Counted from the stretch's first letter, positions 22,814-36,361 are shown. The stretch: DNA of 64,000 bases from Porodaedalea pini (GCA_002794775.1 NBAY01000031.1:62001-126000); one strand, 5' to 3'. The notes: a model not told the origin generated them from the sequence alone. Numbers and translations: made by a program.

Positions 22814-23785
22814 TGCTTTACTCATCTTCCCCAACCTTGGATGCATTGTATCTATCTGACCGCGCTGTGACACGCCGCACAGTTCGTGACCGGGTGTGGA
22901 TTTCTCTAGTACCAAACGCTTAAATAAATTTTCATTGTAGAGGGGCCAAGAATAAATGTATATGTATGCTGAATCCCGAAGACATTATAAGTTGACTCGA
23001 TGACGACTGACTATTTCTGCGTGAGGCAGGTGGATCGACGAGAAGGAAGTGGATGAAATTGTGGTGCGATGAGAATTGATGCGGCCTCCCCGTTCCTCAC
23101 CTCGTCTAGCCTGTCCGCAAGCCCACTTTGTCTCAATCTGTGAACTAGCCTGTATACGGCAAGGCATACCTAGGAATCAAATACACCACACCTTGGAATT
23201 CCATTTGCCTAGCGTAGTTCACGTCACAATCAATATCTTGTTTGCCAGGTCCAATCAAGATCAGGTTCATCAATCTGGTTTACTCCAATCTGTTCTGATT
23301 GCTTAAAATGCTTGTTCACTCCAAGGCTAAACCAAACTCGAGTCAGGAATCAACACTATGTTTATAAGGAGCTCGTTGCACACGTCTAACGCTGCTTCTA
23401 TATTTAAAAAAAAGATTAATCCGAGCGCCCGAACTCGGCTAGCAGTCCACGTCTATTATCATGCTGCCTAGCATACTGATTTGGCCGGCAGACATGTCTC
23501 TTTGCTGCGTTGACATCTCAGTTACTTGAATCCGTCGGACTTTTAACTCAGAAGAATCATTCCTGTATCAAAAATGATGCGGAGAACAGACCTGTTATGT
23601 ACAGACTGCTTCACCCTGGCTGCAAAGTGCGAGGACCACAATCAGTTCCGACGTACATGCTTCGGCACCGGAAATTGTATAAAAGGACCTCAAACTTTCA
23701 CATTTCTTCAGCGTCAAGGTATCGAACAGGTCTTCCTTATCACAGCCGACTTCGCATCTCCAGTTCAAACAACTGCGCATATAGA
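22814..23785. other. intergenic, about 970 bp
   Basis: No gene recognised. The frame from 23510 is open into the peptidase but lies mostly upstream of the TATA box at 23678, so it is taken as 5' sequence. Confidence 0.4.
23678..23685 (+). promoter_or_regulatory. TATA box of the aspartic peptidase
   Basis: TATAAAAG lies 108 bp before the ATG at 23786. This supports 23786 over the ATG at 23510. Confidence 0.5.
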
Positions 23786-25315
23786 ATGTCTAAGCACCAT
23801 CAACTTGAACACCGCTCTAGGAAAGATGAAAAAAGTAACACAGGTGCTCCGAAAGCAAGATCCCCTGCTGTAGCAGACAAACAAAGGAGCGTCTCGGGAA
23901 GGCCCTCCACTAGTAACCCGTCCAATAAAGCCAAATCATCTTCTGTACCCAAGCCTTCCACGTCACCGAGCCCCTTCAAGATCAAAATTGGAGCAGCTGG
24001 CCTTAAGGTCAAGGCAATGATTACGCAAGACAATAAGCGGCAAAGAGCAGCTAGGAAGGCACTGTCTGGTCTTCGCAGAAACTATATGATGGCCGAAGGC
24101 TCGCAAGATATAGAGATGGACTTTCTAAACATTCTTCATGTCGATGCATTCGGAGTCTCAGACAGTTTCAGAGTCTGGGTAGATATTTTTCTCGGAGATG
24201 ACACAAGTACAGCAACAGAGCACGAAGTCTTGCTTGACACAGCATCTGCACTCACCTGGGTGAGCAAAGCGGACTATGTTGACGCCCGTACTTCAGCAGC
24301 TAGGCAAGCGTTGAGACCCCCGGCAGACCAGAGAGAGCGAGTCGAATTCCAGTACACTTCATCTGGCACACTCAGGGGAGAGTTATACCAAGACACACTC
24401 AGCATTGGTAGTGACAGGTCGTTAAGGATTGATAATCAACTGTTTGCTGTGATAGACCAAGTGCCAGACAGACTTACAAGTCAAGATATTCATGGAATCC
24501 TCGGATGTGGACCCCGTAGACTCTCCAGAAGAACGATTGTGGACAGGCCAGACGCGACAATCAAAACGGTAATAGACAACATGATCACACAGCGTGGCAT
24601 TTCAGCGAAAATAATTGGAATTGCGCTCAATCCACCAGACGACACTCATCCTGATGCCGCGACCAAAGCTCTTATCAAAGGAACGATCCATTTCGGCGGG
24701 ACTAGTAGTGAGTATCCTCTGGAAAACGTACCGACAACTCAGCTAGCCCCGGCGAGTAGCTTCTACGGCGTGAACCTCACTTTGACGCTTGACAGCGCAA
24801 GCGGCGGGCCCACAACCATCATGTCCAGCAGCCCAGGTATTATTGACACAGGAGCACCTTTTCATTTCTTTTAAACGTGATTACCTCAGAACATATATGG
24901 AGCGTGTTGGTGCTGCATTCGATAACACACTGGAAGTGTGGTGCCTCCCGATAAGTAAGAAAGGAAACCTTCGGAACTTGAACTTTAACTTCGAAGGTTG
25001 TGCCCCTTTCGTGTTTCCTCCGAGTGCGCAGGTCTGGCCTCCGAATTTGAACACAAACTTGGACTCTAGAATGAGACCGGATTATTTGTACTTCACTATT
25101 CGAGAGCTCGACGATGCGGTTCCGGGAAGAATGTTCATTCTTGGTCTCGCGTGGAGTAAGTAACAGGATATTTCAGCGCAACTCCAGAGAGCTGACTTTG
25201 CTTTGCCTTTTCAGTTCAGAGATACTATGTGGGCATTGATTTATCCAATCCGAATGGAAGTTGGATCAGAATAGGACGTACAAGAAACACAAACCGCAAG
25301 TGGGTAGGCCTCTAG
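23786..25315 (+). CDS. pepsin-like aspartic peptidase, one frameshift
   Basis: The layout is that of a two-lobed A1 peptidase. The first catalytic motif region reads VLLDTASALTWV (DTAS, where DTGS is usual). A flap-like Tyr lies in VEFQYTSSGTLRGELYQDTL, then DIHGILGCGP. The second catalytic motif is PGIIDTGAPF (DTGA). Directly after it the frame breaks in a T run at about 24865-24872. The other frame then continues RDYLRTYMERVGAAFDNT and FNFEGCAPFVFPPSA. An intron at 25156-25214 leads to QRYYVGIDLSNPNGSW and the stop at 25313. One extra T would explain the break. No signal peptide is seen after the chosen start; the first 90 residues are Lys/Ser-rich. With DTAS in lobe one and the break, this is either a divergent peptidase with a base error or a fresh pseudogene. 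Confidence 0.72.
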
Positions 25316-28300
25316 TAATTGAACCCGAAAGTAAGGACTGTGGTATTCCAGGCATGAGCGGATAAACAATATGAAGAGGCTTGTAGGATACAAATATTTA
25401 TAAGTCAATAGATGCATGAAACAAAACTTGCGGTGAAAATGACATGTTGACAAGACTCACATCACAAAAAAGTCGCTTTGCCTGTATTGTCTTGTATACC
25501 TTGTAAGGTAATATAAGTCTGTTAGTCAGCTTGTTGTGTCTTCAAGTTGAATACAAGTCCAGTACAAGTGTTTTTGTACAATACAAGGCTTATACAAGAT
25601 AGACAGATAATAACAAGAAAAATTATACTTTTATCATTTTGTATTCTAATTATATGTCCTCAGAAAGTCTAACATTTCAGCTGTAATGCATTTATTCTAC
25701 TGATTATTTCTGACAATCAGGCCAGAAGGCTCTTCACAGGTTTATATGATTAGTGTCAGCATTCCAGTTGGCATATCACATATTTATTAGGATACAAGGT
25801 AAATACAGCTTAGATAGATGCTTACAGGAAATGAACATTTATATTTATTTTTCTCATATTATATGACACTTATTTGTCCTTTAGAAGTCTTATGTCTAAA
25901 CTGTAATGCATTAATCATAGTGTTTTTATCTGATGATGAGGCCAAAAGATCATCTACTTATGTTTCAGTTATATCTAGTGTATTGGAAGTTCAGCTCAGT
26001 TCAGTTGTGTTCAAATTGGTTCAACAGCAACCAGCCTATTCAAGACTGCCAAGTCCAAACAGAAGCTCAAGACCAGCACTCATGAGGCTGTCCAGCATGG
26101 GCATCAATACAGACACCTGTCACTGACCACCAATCCCATTTCCATTTCCAATTCTGCTCATGCTGCCAATTGCAGTCCTGTTCCCAAGACCTACGTGTAC
26201 CACACAACTGGGTCTGACTCATCAGTGGGTCCAAATTGGTGGCCATCCACCACACCCAGGCTGGAGCCCATGGCCTCACCTTGCACCACCAGCCAACACA
26301 CCTGCAAGCCACATGGCCATAGGCATGTCTGGCAGTGTCGTGACAGCCTCTGACCTGATGCTAGAGCCCAAGTCAGACAAGTCTGTGCTTTCTAGTATTC
26401 TATGAGGCTCTACACATTATTGGTACTGTTGTTATAATTGTAATTGTAATTGTAGCTGCACGGTGCCACACTCATCTCAAGCATTGATTCACCATGTGAG
26501 AGCAAGCAAAATGAAAGGTGTGGTGTTGGTTCTTTGAGCAGGACAGGCATTGGATCAGAAGACAATGGTGTTTGTGATGTGAAAGCAGAAGAAAACAATG
26601 TTTTCTGGGCACTGAGCACTGCATGCTGGTGATTGGCAATGACTGCAAGAGGTGGACCTGCAAATGAGAATGGCAACAATCCCAGGAGTTGATAGCAGGG
26701 TGGCACACTCTGCATTGCCACATCATGTGGTAGCATCACAGCACATTGAAGTGCTCTATTTGCCATCCCTGCCTTCATCTCCACATGGCCAAACTCTAGG
26801 CTTGCACCTGCATCTGACAAGGGTTGACTTGGGAAGTGCATCATGTTACACATTGTAGAGACCAGAGACAAGCCGAATGCAATTGTACTCTTGCTTTTCA
26901 TGTGTTACATGCTGTGTGAGTTCTCTGCCTGTGGCAGCATGGTGCTCTCACTGACCCAGAGATGCCACCCAAGTGCATTGACAAGTGCACATTCACAGTG
27001 TCCAAGCTCCCATGGTGGGAGACTGGATAGCTTTGCCCATGCACAATTTGAGTAGCATCGATCCTGTAAGAATTTTGATGCCAGAATGAGTGTGGCGAGA
27101 AAAGCATTGCAGGCAAAGAAGCAGTGAGGGCAGAGGTGACAGTAGCACAAGTAGTTTTGCCAGGATCTTTTGATACTTGTCATTAGACTGAGTTTAAGTC
27201 TGCATTTGCTGAGTTAATGGGAGCAAAGTGTCCATGTGGAGGACTGTCAGTGAAAGGTGACTGTATAGTCTACTGGCAGACTTGGACCTGGTTGAGTTCA
27301 GCCACTGGGGGTTTACTCAAGCATGTCTCATGGAGGAGATAGTGTCAGGAAGTGTAGGGAAGTGTAAGAAATACTCAAGGATAAGTGCCAACTTGGGGTT
27401 GTGAGTACAAAGGGTGACTGGCAAAATGTGCCTAAATGCAGTCAGAGTACAAAGGGCAACTACAATCTTGACAACCCAGGCTTGGAAACTTGCCAGTGTA
27501 GACAGTAATCAAAATGATTCATTGAGATGATTCTGAATCTGAAACAATCTCGAGAAGCAGTGTAGAATTGACAGAGATATAGCAGTTGCACCATCATAGC
27601 TGGCAGAACCCATGGAACTCCTGAAGTGGAAAAGCTATTTTTGTAGCTCTATGACACAGGCTCAGAATCATGCAAGACAAGACAGTAATTAAAATATATT
27701 GACAATGAGAATACAAATCTGAAGAGAGCTTGAGAAACGGCTTAGAACTGAGGGTGATATAGCAAAAGCAGGATTTGACTGAAAATGGAACTCAAGATGG
27801 AATGGACAGAACAGATGGAACGACACTGAATGGTGACAGAGATGAGAACTGAAGACTGGGACTGACTCAGGGGAACTAAACTTGTATTTTTGAGGCATTT
27901 ACATGAGTATTTAAATAACTAACAGAGGGTTGAGCCTCTGAGTGGTGTACAAAGGATACAAAGACAATAGAAATAGACTAGAGGCTCTAGCCAAACAATA
28001 CCAAACAACCAGGACTTGGAGCCAGAACTCAAGAACATGAGCAATTAAGCTTTGGGAGGCTCAGAACAATACTAGATATAACCCAAAATGGACTTTGGTA
28101 GCTCACCAGTGTAGAACCAAGCTGTATGTATCTAGTTAATCCAGCCAAACACTGAAAGTGTCCTGAAATGTGTTGGGGATATTTGTAGAGCTGTCCTGAG
28201 TTGAGTCAAACCTAATAGAACCAATTTTGAGGCCAGCGGCATTGGGATCTCCACATTGGCACACCTGATGCATTGAATGGGCCCATTGACATCAGCTCTG

Positions 28301-28374
28301 TCAGAAGACCACAGAGGTTGGACAAGTCCAATGAGATATTTGCTTTTGACAAGGTAGACACCTTGTCTTCCTTC
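25316..28374. other. CpG-poor repeat-derived region, 3.1 kb
   Basis: No host gene is recognised. At 25470-25620 TACAAG/CTTGTA words recur about ten times, as in subterminal repeats of DNA transposons. At 25650-25740 and 25870-25960 two related stretches (both with CTGTAATGCATTA-like text) look like an old duplication. At 27490-27630 and 27680-27800 another diverged pair shares AGACAGTAAT and GACAGAGATATAGC-like words. CpG is nearly absent between 25.8 and 27.3 kb. The 163-codon minus frame at 26410-26901 has no recognisable domain and ends in a TAATTG-repeat-coded Tyr/Asn run. Confidence 0.5.
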
Positions 28375-28972
28375 TGTTAGGACTTGAACTTTTCCTTTCC
28401 CTTTATTATTTCCCTTTACCATTTCTTTTCTTTTAATCGCTCCATTTCCATTATATTTAATCATCTTTCCTAATCGTTTCTCATACTTATGTCATCTACA
28501 CTCCTTCCCACACTCACTTGGTCTGACATGACCTTCATTCATTCCATTTTTAGTTACATAAACTATACAGTACTTAGATAATCCAGTCTCACAAGTGATG
28601 TGAATAAAAGGTTTGGAGGAATCACACAAACACTTGTTCTGCTTTTCCTTTTACCTCTGTGATGACCTAGGTGAGACTGCACCCCCCTCCTGTAATAGTG
28701 TATATTGTATTAATCCTCTTACCTCCTCAACAACCTAGCCTGAGTATAGCATGTCCTGAGTCCCAGCTTGAGTATAGCATGTCCCAGATGATAGTCAGCT
28801 GAGGCTTGCCGAGTTTGAGCATCTCCCAAACTCCCACCTAACATAAAAGCAGAACCCCACCCAGGCTCGTCCTCAGCATATGTCATCACTACTGACTTGC
28901 CTTCACTCAGTCTAGAGGAGTGCTCCCCTTGATGGACTCAATGTGTAAACACCCCTAACAACAACCCTCAAC
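28375..28972 (+). mobile_element. element H: 5' LTR and leader (gypsy family 1)
   Basis: The LTR is 28375-28843 (TGTTAG...CTAACA), with a TATA-like AATAAAAG at 28603 and the sequence GTTCTGCTTTT at 28636-28646. One base past the LTR lies its complement AAAAGCAGAAC (28845-28855), then leader sequence similar to elements B and C. At 28973 the leader is cut by the insertion of element D, so the rest of H, if present, lies beyond the window. Confidence 0.75.
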
Positions 28973-29402
28973 TATTAGATGGGAGTCTGAGAGATGACTC
29001 AGACTGGGCAGGCATCAGCTGACTGTCATCTGAGATGTGCTATACTCGAGCAGGGACTCAGGACATGCTATACTCAGGCTAGGTCATTGCAGAGATAAGA
29101 GGATTAATACAGTATAAACTAATACAGGAGGGACAAGTCTCACCTAGGTCATTGTGGAGATAAGAGGAAAAGTAGAACAAGAGGTTTCTGCAATTCCTGA
29201 TCCCTCTTATAGTGACAACCGTGAGACTAATATTATCTAACCTTACATAAATGAGTAGAATGGAACGAATGAAGGTCAGGTGTTTAGAGAATGTGGAAAA
29301 TGGTTAGAAAGATGATTAAATATAATGAAAAGGATGTGAATAAAATAAAAGGAAAATGGTAAAAGGGAAATAAAAGAAAGGGTGAAAGTTCAAGTCCTAA
29401 CA
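28973..29402 (-). mobile_element. 3' LTR of element D (minus strand)
   Basis: This 430-bp stretch is the reverse complement of a family-1 LTR, next to the polypurine-tract complement ACCCCCCCTTCAAGG at 29403 on. Left target flank TCAAC (28968-28972); the partner would lie outside the window. Confidence 0.75.
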
Positions 29403-32400
29403 TTACCCCCCCTTCAAGGTTGGGCATCCCAACCAACCATGTTTGTGGTCATTGGGTTTGGTATCAATGTAGATCAGACGTAGGCATTGTTGAGGGATAT
29501 TGAGTTTTCGAGGTGCACCTGGATATTTTTTATAGAACTTGTTAGGATCCTAAGTGTATGCACCCCTTTCCCCCTTTCTTTCATCATCTTCACCCTCACT
29601 GATGTCCCTTCCCTCTCCTCCACTGGACTCTTTCTCTTGTTGCTCCTTTCGCTGATGTCACCCAACTTATCGATCACGTGACCCTTGCACGTGGTCATAA
29701 GTGACATCATCCATTTGTTAGTAAGGACATTCTGTGATGTTCCATCATGTTCCATTTCCCAGGAATGTTGCCCTCATTCTAGTAGTTAGGTCACACAGGT
29801 ATTGAGTATATAGGTAGCTCGGTTTGCCTGTATTGTCCCTCACCTCGATATTCATTTAATCTACACTGCTTACTCTTGACATCATCATCTGTGACGCTCA
29901 TGTGTTTGACTCCTCCCCTCTTCACCCTTGTGTCTGTGGGCATAGTGGTCACCTGAACAGCACCTGCTATCGATCTCCCACATCGCTCAACCTCTGCCTA
30001 CGTCATTTGTAGGTATAATGGTTGAGTGATTGTTGAGTACATGGTCATACTTTAACAGAACTCCATAATCACCTCCTTTGCATTCTTGCTGAAGTCCATC
30101 TTGGGCTGCCAGGTTGGTTCATTGTATCTTAACCACTTGATGAGGTATTGTAATTTTCCTCGATGCAGACATGAGTCTAGGACTTCTTCAACCTCATACT
30201 CTTCCTTATTGTTGACAATATTAGGCCGTGGCAGCAGCAGCTGTTTCTGGCCTTCAAAGGATGGTTCAACAGTGGGTTTCAACAGGGCTTCATTGAAGAT
30301 AGGGTGGACCTTTTTCCAATGCTTTGGAAGCTTGAGCTTGTATGTGCTCGCTCCCATCTTGTCAAGGATTTCAAAGGGCCCATACCACTTGTCTGCAAGT
30401 TTCTTCATGGGCAAGTCTGTGCTGATATTTTGCCTGTTGAGGAAAACCTTGTCACCATTCTTGTACTCCACCGACACTCCTGCTATCTGGTCATGGTAGC
30501 ATTTCATGTCCTCAGCTGCCTTGACCAGGTTGTCCTTCATGACATGATGAGTCTCCTTTATGTGCTTTGTGAATTCTTCTGCTAACATGTTTGCAGAGGA
30601 GGTTCACACTGTGTCAAAGCTCATGGGGTGACATCCTGTATTTGCATAGAAGAGGGACATCTTTGTCACCAAGTGTTTGTAGTTATTGTTCGCGAACTCT
30701 GTGAGGGGGAGCCAGTCCTTCCAGTCCAATTGCTGATGGTCAACGAAGAGTCGAAGGTACTGTTTGAGCTCTTGGTTGACACATTCCATTTGACTGTCTA
30801 TTTTTGGATGGTATGCCATCAATGGGTTGCCCTTGATGTGTAGGAGTTTGTACAGTTCCTTCATCATCAATGCATTGAGCTGTGTGCCTCAGTCATGGAT
30901 GATCTTCTTTGGCAGACCGTGCAGCTGAAAGACGTGATCCCAATACAGCTGTGCCATACTTTCTGCCAACAGTTTTGTTGTTGTTGGGATTGTGTGCATT
31001 TGTTTCAAAAACCTGTCCACGAAGATGCAAATGGCATTGTGTCCTTTCAAGTCTGGAAGTTCTCCAATGAGGTCAACTATGATGATCTCCCAAGGACCCT
31101 CAGGGATCGCATTCAGGTGGAGGGGTCTCAATCTTGACACCCTTAGCACTTTTGTTCACTGACAGTGATCGCATCCTTGAACATACACTCGTACATCTGA
31201 GAACATTGAGGTCTACCAGAAGTTGCAATGAACAAGTTCTACAGTTTTGGATATCCCTGGGTGTCCTGCCAATACTGAGTTGTGGTACTCCTGCATCACT
31301 GCTTCTTTCATCATTGATGGAATGTATACCTTGCCCTTCATTTGCCACAAACTGTTGACCTCTGTCATTCTCATCGGCCTCTCCGACTCATTTTGTGCCC
31401 TCTGCACTTCACCCACTTGATTCAACACCTCATTGCATGCCGTCCTCACCACCCCATGATTCAGCCACTTCTCCTTGATGAACACAATGCCATCATTGTC
31501 ATTCTTGCCCTGGTCATAGCCCACCTTGTGCAGCAGTAGGTCTGCCTTGCCTATCATCTTCCCTGACTTGTGTTTGAGATGGAAGTTGAATTATTTAAGT
31601 TCTGTTTGCCAGTGAGCTTGACAATAGCTCAGCTTCTGTACTAACCTAAAATATATGAGGTTGGTGTGATCAGACCAGATCTCAAATTTTTGCCAGGCAC
31701 TGAGGAGGTATTATCACCATTCCTTGAGTACCGAAATGATCGTGAGCATCTCTTTGCCATAGATCTCATAGTTTCATTCTGCCAGTAGGAGCACTTCTGA
31801 CCTATAGGTGATCACCCTCCACTTGCCTTCCTGCTTCTGCAACAACATGCTACCCAATGTGAAGTTTGACGAATTGGCTTCAATGTGGAATTAGTCATCA
31901 TTGTTGGTGATTGCAAGGACTGGAGGTGAACTGAGATGGTGCTTCAGTTCCTTGAATGCTTCCTGCTGTTTGGTCTCTCATGCCCAGCCCTTCTTGCCTG
32001 TTAGTGATGTCAATGTTTGGACCATCTTGCTGTAGTCCTTGATGAACTACCATAGCCAATTGCCCATGCCGAGGAACTTTTGAAGTTCCTTAAGATTTTG
32101 TAAAATAGGCCAGCTAGCGATCACTTCTGTTTTTGCTGGGTCAGCTTGAATTTTGCCATTACTGATGATGTGTTCAAGATATTTAATGACCTTGACATTG
32201 AATTTGCATTTCTCTGGTTTCAGGTAGAGGCCATTTTCTCAAAGGATCTGCAATACACACCTTGTTGTCTCAATGTGCTCTTTGAGAGTGTCGGAGAGGA
32301 TGAGGATGTCATCGAGGTAGACAATGATTAGGTTCACATATATTAGATCCTTGAAAATGTGATTGACAAAAGCCTGAAACATCACTGGTACATTGCAGAG

Positions 32401-33390
32401 ACTGAAGAACATGACAGTTGGTTCAAACTGTCCCAGATTTGTCTGAAATCCCGCCTTCCATTTGTCACCTTCACAGATCTGGATGTTGTAGTATCCCCAA
32501 TGCAGGTTAAGCTTGGTGATGTACTTAGCCTTCTTGACCTTGTTGACGAGTTTGTCGATGAGAGGTAGGGGGTACTTGTTCATGATTGTGCCATCATTGA
32601 GCTTCCGGTAGTCCTGGATCAGATGTAAGGACTTGTCGGCCTTCTTTATGAAGAAGAAGGGTGATGCCATTAGGGATATCAACTTTTAGATGCAGCCAGA
32701 CTTCAAGTTTTCATCGATAAAGTCTTTCAGCAACTGTTGCTCTGTTGGCGTGAGTGGATAGATCTTATAGTCACTGGGCTTGAAGTCAGGTTTCAGATCG
32801 ATGACATGGTCCCATGGTTGATGTTCTGGCAGCTTTTCAAATCCTTTTTCTGAGAAGACATCGGTGTAGTCATTGAGATATGTGGGCCAGGATGCCTTGT
32901 CTATTTGCACCTCTCACACCCTCCTCATCTCTTCCACCACTTCTCTCTTCATCACACATTCTTCAGGACAGCAGGTGAATTTAATCAAACCCATCACCCA
33001 ATTGACCTCTAGGTTATGACATCAGAGCCAGTCATGGCCCAGGAAGATGTTTGACAATGCAAGCGATGTCACTACAAGAACAATCCTTTCCTTATGATGT
33101 CCAATGACCAATTTGACGTCAACGTACTTCCTGATCAGGCCAGCCTTGTTGTGCATGCCATCAGCATTGAGCACTGTGAGGAGATAGATGTCAGCATTTT
33201 ATCTCTAGCCCATATTATTTAATGAATCCTGCATCAATGCACAATCCTGTACACCCTGAATCCACAAGTGCATGCACATCCACCTCTCTCATTTCACCTG
33301 CTACTCCATGGTTGATGGTCAGGAGGAGGTCTAACTGGCATCTGCTAGTTCCTCTCATGAACAACTTCTCATACTTGTCATCTTCATTTA
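29403..33390 (-). pseudogene. pol of element D (Ty3/gypsy, chromodomain)
   Basis: Minus-strand fragments in order: protease region (33290-32950, broken), reverse transcriptase (FEKLPEHQPWDHVIDLKPDF, PFFFIKKADKSLHLIQDYRK, IVYLDDILIL), RNase H remains, and integrase zinc region (VLAGHPGISKTVELVH). These are followed by the integrase core (ICIFVDRFLKQMHTIPTTT, NPLMAYHPKIDSQMECVNQE) and chromodomain (EVLDSCLHRGKLQYLIKWLR). Many stops and frameshifts are present, so it is dead. The solo LTR at 29540 interrupts the C-terminal end. Confidence 0.85.
29540..30057 (+). mobile_element. solo LTR (518 bp) of a third LTR family
   Basis: Starts TGTTAGGATCC and ends CTTTAACA, flanked by the 5-bp duplication GAACT at 29535-29539 and 30058-30062. 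A TATA-like AGTATATAGG lies near 29805. No internal region is present, so the element was lost by LTR-LTR recombination. It sits in the pol tail of element D. Confidence 0.8.
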
Positions 33391-33396
33391 CACTGG

Positions 33397-33833
33397 TCAG
33401 GGCTTCGTAAAACCCTGCAAGTTGATGACCTCATTGACATTGTCATCCTCCTCCACATAGTTCTCCACTGTCAACTTCCAAGTGTCTACGACTTCCTCAA
33501 ATGCCAACTCCTTCATTGTGCCTAACTTGTCAGTGACCAGACAAAGTTCTGCTGGATCCATCATCCATAGTATACAATACACAATTGGTTTGCCTTGCAG
33601 GCACTGTGCTCAGAAATGTCCTTCTCCACCACAGAGCCAGCATGCTCCTCATTGTCTCATCTCGTTCATGGAGATATCCATTGGTTGGCTGGCACCTCCA
33701 AAGGTTACACTGGTTGTGTCGCATTTATCAATGTGTAGGGTGGTGATCTGGTGGTGGGTCGGAGGCTGCTGCACAGTTTGTTGGCATGGAGGAGGTGGTA
33801 GGGGACAAAATTGATGTCCTTGTTAGATGTCGT
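33397..33833 (-). pseudogene. gag of element D, C-terminal half
   Basis: Minus-strand Pro/Gln-rich stretch, then the CCHC-knuckle region and the tail KELAFEEVVDTWKLTVENYV, parallel to the gag of element C. It stops abruptly at the terminal repeat of element X (33838). The other half of this gene is at 59526-60249. Confidence 0.75.
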
Positions 33834-35196
33834 GCACATCAGGAAAATGGCAAACACTATACACTGTTATATGCTACTATATAGCATTTATAGTAGTCCA
33901 TAGTTGTTTAGTAGTTAATGGTAACCCCCCCTCTATATAGGACTGTATAGTACCATAGTGCCATAGCTGTATGTTACATAGCACAGAATAGGCCATAGAG
34001 GGATATCACATAGTGTGGATAGACCATAGTGGTATAGTATTATAGCACTGAATTGTCAGGACTCGAACTTTTCCTTTCTCTTATTTTCCTTTTTATCATT
34101 TCTTTTCTTTAATCACTCCTTTTCATTATAATTAATCATCTTTTCAATCATTTCCCACACTCCTTGCACATGACCTTCATTCATTCCATTCCAAGTTACA
34201 TAAACTATACAGTACTTAGATAATCCAGTCTCACAATCGGCGTGAATAAAAGGATTGAGGAACTTGCATGAACACTTGTTCTGCTTTTCCTCTTACCTCC
34301 GCGACGACTTAGGTGAGGCCGCATCCCCCTCCTGTAGTAGAGTACATTGTATTAATCCTCTTACCTCCGCGACGACCTAGCCTGAGTAAAGTGTGTCCCG
34401 AGTCCCCACTCGAGTATAGCACGTCCCAGACGACAGTCAGCCAAGGCCTGCCTAGTCCGAGTCATCTCCCAGACTCCTGCCTAACATAAAAGCAGAACCC
34501 CACCCAGGCTCATCCCCAGCGTATGTTGTTGCTGTCGACTCGCCTTCACTCAGTCTAGAGGAGTGCTCCCCTCAACGGACTTGACGTGCAAACCCCCTAA
34601 ACGACAACCCTCAACCCTGCCCAGACATTTTCGGACATTTGTGTATTACATAAACTCTCCAACTGACTTTCCCCACCCTGGCTCTCCGCATCAGCCTTTG
34701 GTGGAGATTGCATCTAACCTGGACATGGGTGACATTACGTGTACAGTTGTCAACGTTGTTGTTGATTGTTATCACTGCCGCATCCTTCCATCTCATCATT
34801 AACTTCGCCGATGAACCCGTCCAATGTTGGTGTAACCTCGGATCAAACACGCAACCCATCCCTGTTCCTCCACCGTCATCAAGATAGATCTCACTGATGA
34901 ACAGTGATGGGCCCTTCCTGCATCAGCACGTTGGAATCCAGACCAACCAGGCTACGTCACGACCAACAACAGCGACGTCGTACATGATATCTGGTGGAGT
35001 GAAGTCCGGCGCAGCTGGTATTCATCAGACGAACAAGGAAGGAGAGCCAGGTGGCCCCCAGCTGCTCCATCATCACCTGCACCATCAACGTCTACTGTCA
35101 ACCTACCACCAACTCCAGGGCCTTACTGTGAGACCGATAGGGACCTGTCACCCCCAACCCCCCCTGAACCCTCGATGCCAACGCCCGAACCAGGAA

Positions 35197-36281
35197 TGTC
35201 AACAGGAAGCTTCACCCAGCAGCAGATGGAACAGATCGCTGTGATCATCACAGGTGCCTTCGCCCATCAGGTGAACAACACTGCGGCACCAGCCACTGCA
35301 GCTAACCCCCCGACCCCTAACATCAACATCGCCTGGCCACGTGAATTCACTGGCAGCAATGACTATCTAGACTTCAAACGTGAGGTCCTCCTTTTCGTCT
35401 CTGCAAACCCGAATTGATACCCCACGTTGGAAAGTAAAATCTACGTGGCTCTCTCCTACCTAAAAGGTGGCAATGCAGTGACATGGGTGCAAAACTACGT
35501 GGAGGAGTCGACAACAGTGGGCATCGTAACCTTCACCGACAGCTGGACAAGGTTCCAAGAGCGCCTAGACGCCTCATTCGATGACCCAAACCAGAAGGAA
35601 AAGGCGTTGGTGGAATTCCGAACCAAGGTTCAGAAGGACCTCACGGCCAACAAGTTCTTCCAGAAGCTGGACGTCATCATCACAAGAGCAGGACTGACAG
35701 ATGACAGCATTATCTGTGACTGCCTGAAGCGTGCAATGAACATCGAGGTGGTCCACAGAGTACTGAGGTCAATGCTGGTCCCAACAACATATGACACCTG
35801 GAAGAAGAAGGCCATCGAGATCAATCAGGGTGAACAGCAGATCCGCGCAATCCAGCGAGGTTGCGCATTCCCACTTCCACCACGCCAGCAGCAGCAGCAA
35901 CAGGCACCCCCAGCTCGCCGTCCGATCGCAACCCCCCACGTCGACAAATGTGATGTGACTGGCATCACCTTCGGAGGAGCTGGCCAGCTGATGGACGTCT
36001 TGATGAACGAGGCGCAACGGCGACGGGCGTGCTGGATCTGTGGCAAGCTCGGTCACTTCAAGGACACGTGCCCGCAAGGAAAGACGATTGTGCAGTGCAT
36101 GTTACGGATGATGGCGCCAGGCGAACGTCGTCTCATTGCCAACGAGCTCGGTGCAATGAAGGAGTCGGCCTTCGAGGAAGTCATAGACACTCGAAAGACA
36201 ATGGTGGAGGACTATGTGAAGGAAGAAGGAGATGACGAAGAGGTCATCGACTCGCAGAGTTTTGCGAGTGGTCAGGCGTAG
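35197..36281 (+). pseudogene. gag of element B
   Basis: Capsid-like Gag beginning TGSFTQQQMEQIAVIITGAF, with a Gln/Pro-rich linker and the zinc knuckle CWICGKLGHFKDTC about residue 282. A TGA at 35415-35417 replaces an Arg codon that is CGA in element C; otherwise the frame is open to the stop at 36279. An open frame without ATG continues upstream of 35197. Confidence 0.8.
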
Positions 36282-36361
36282 CCATCAGGGCGACTGACTG
36301 AGAAGAACAAGGGGCCTCGTATTCAGACTCAATAAAATATAACCAACCGTCTGTACAGTAC

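Noticed and set aside
26410..26901. 163-codon minus frame as a gene
   Set aside because: No recognisable domain, CpG-poor repeat-like context, and a C-terminus made by a simple repeat.
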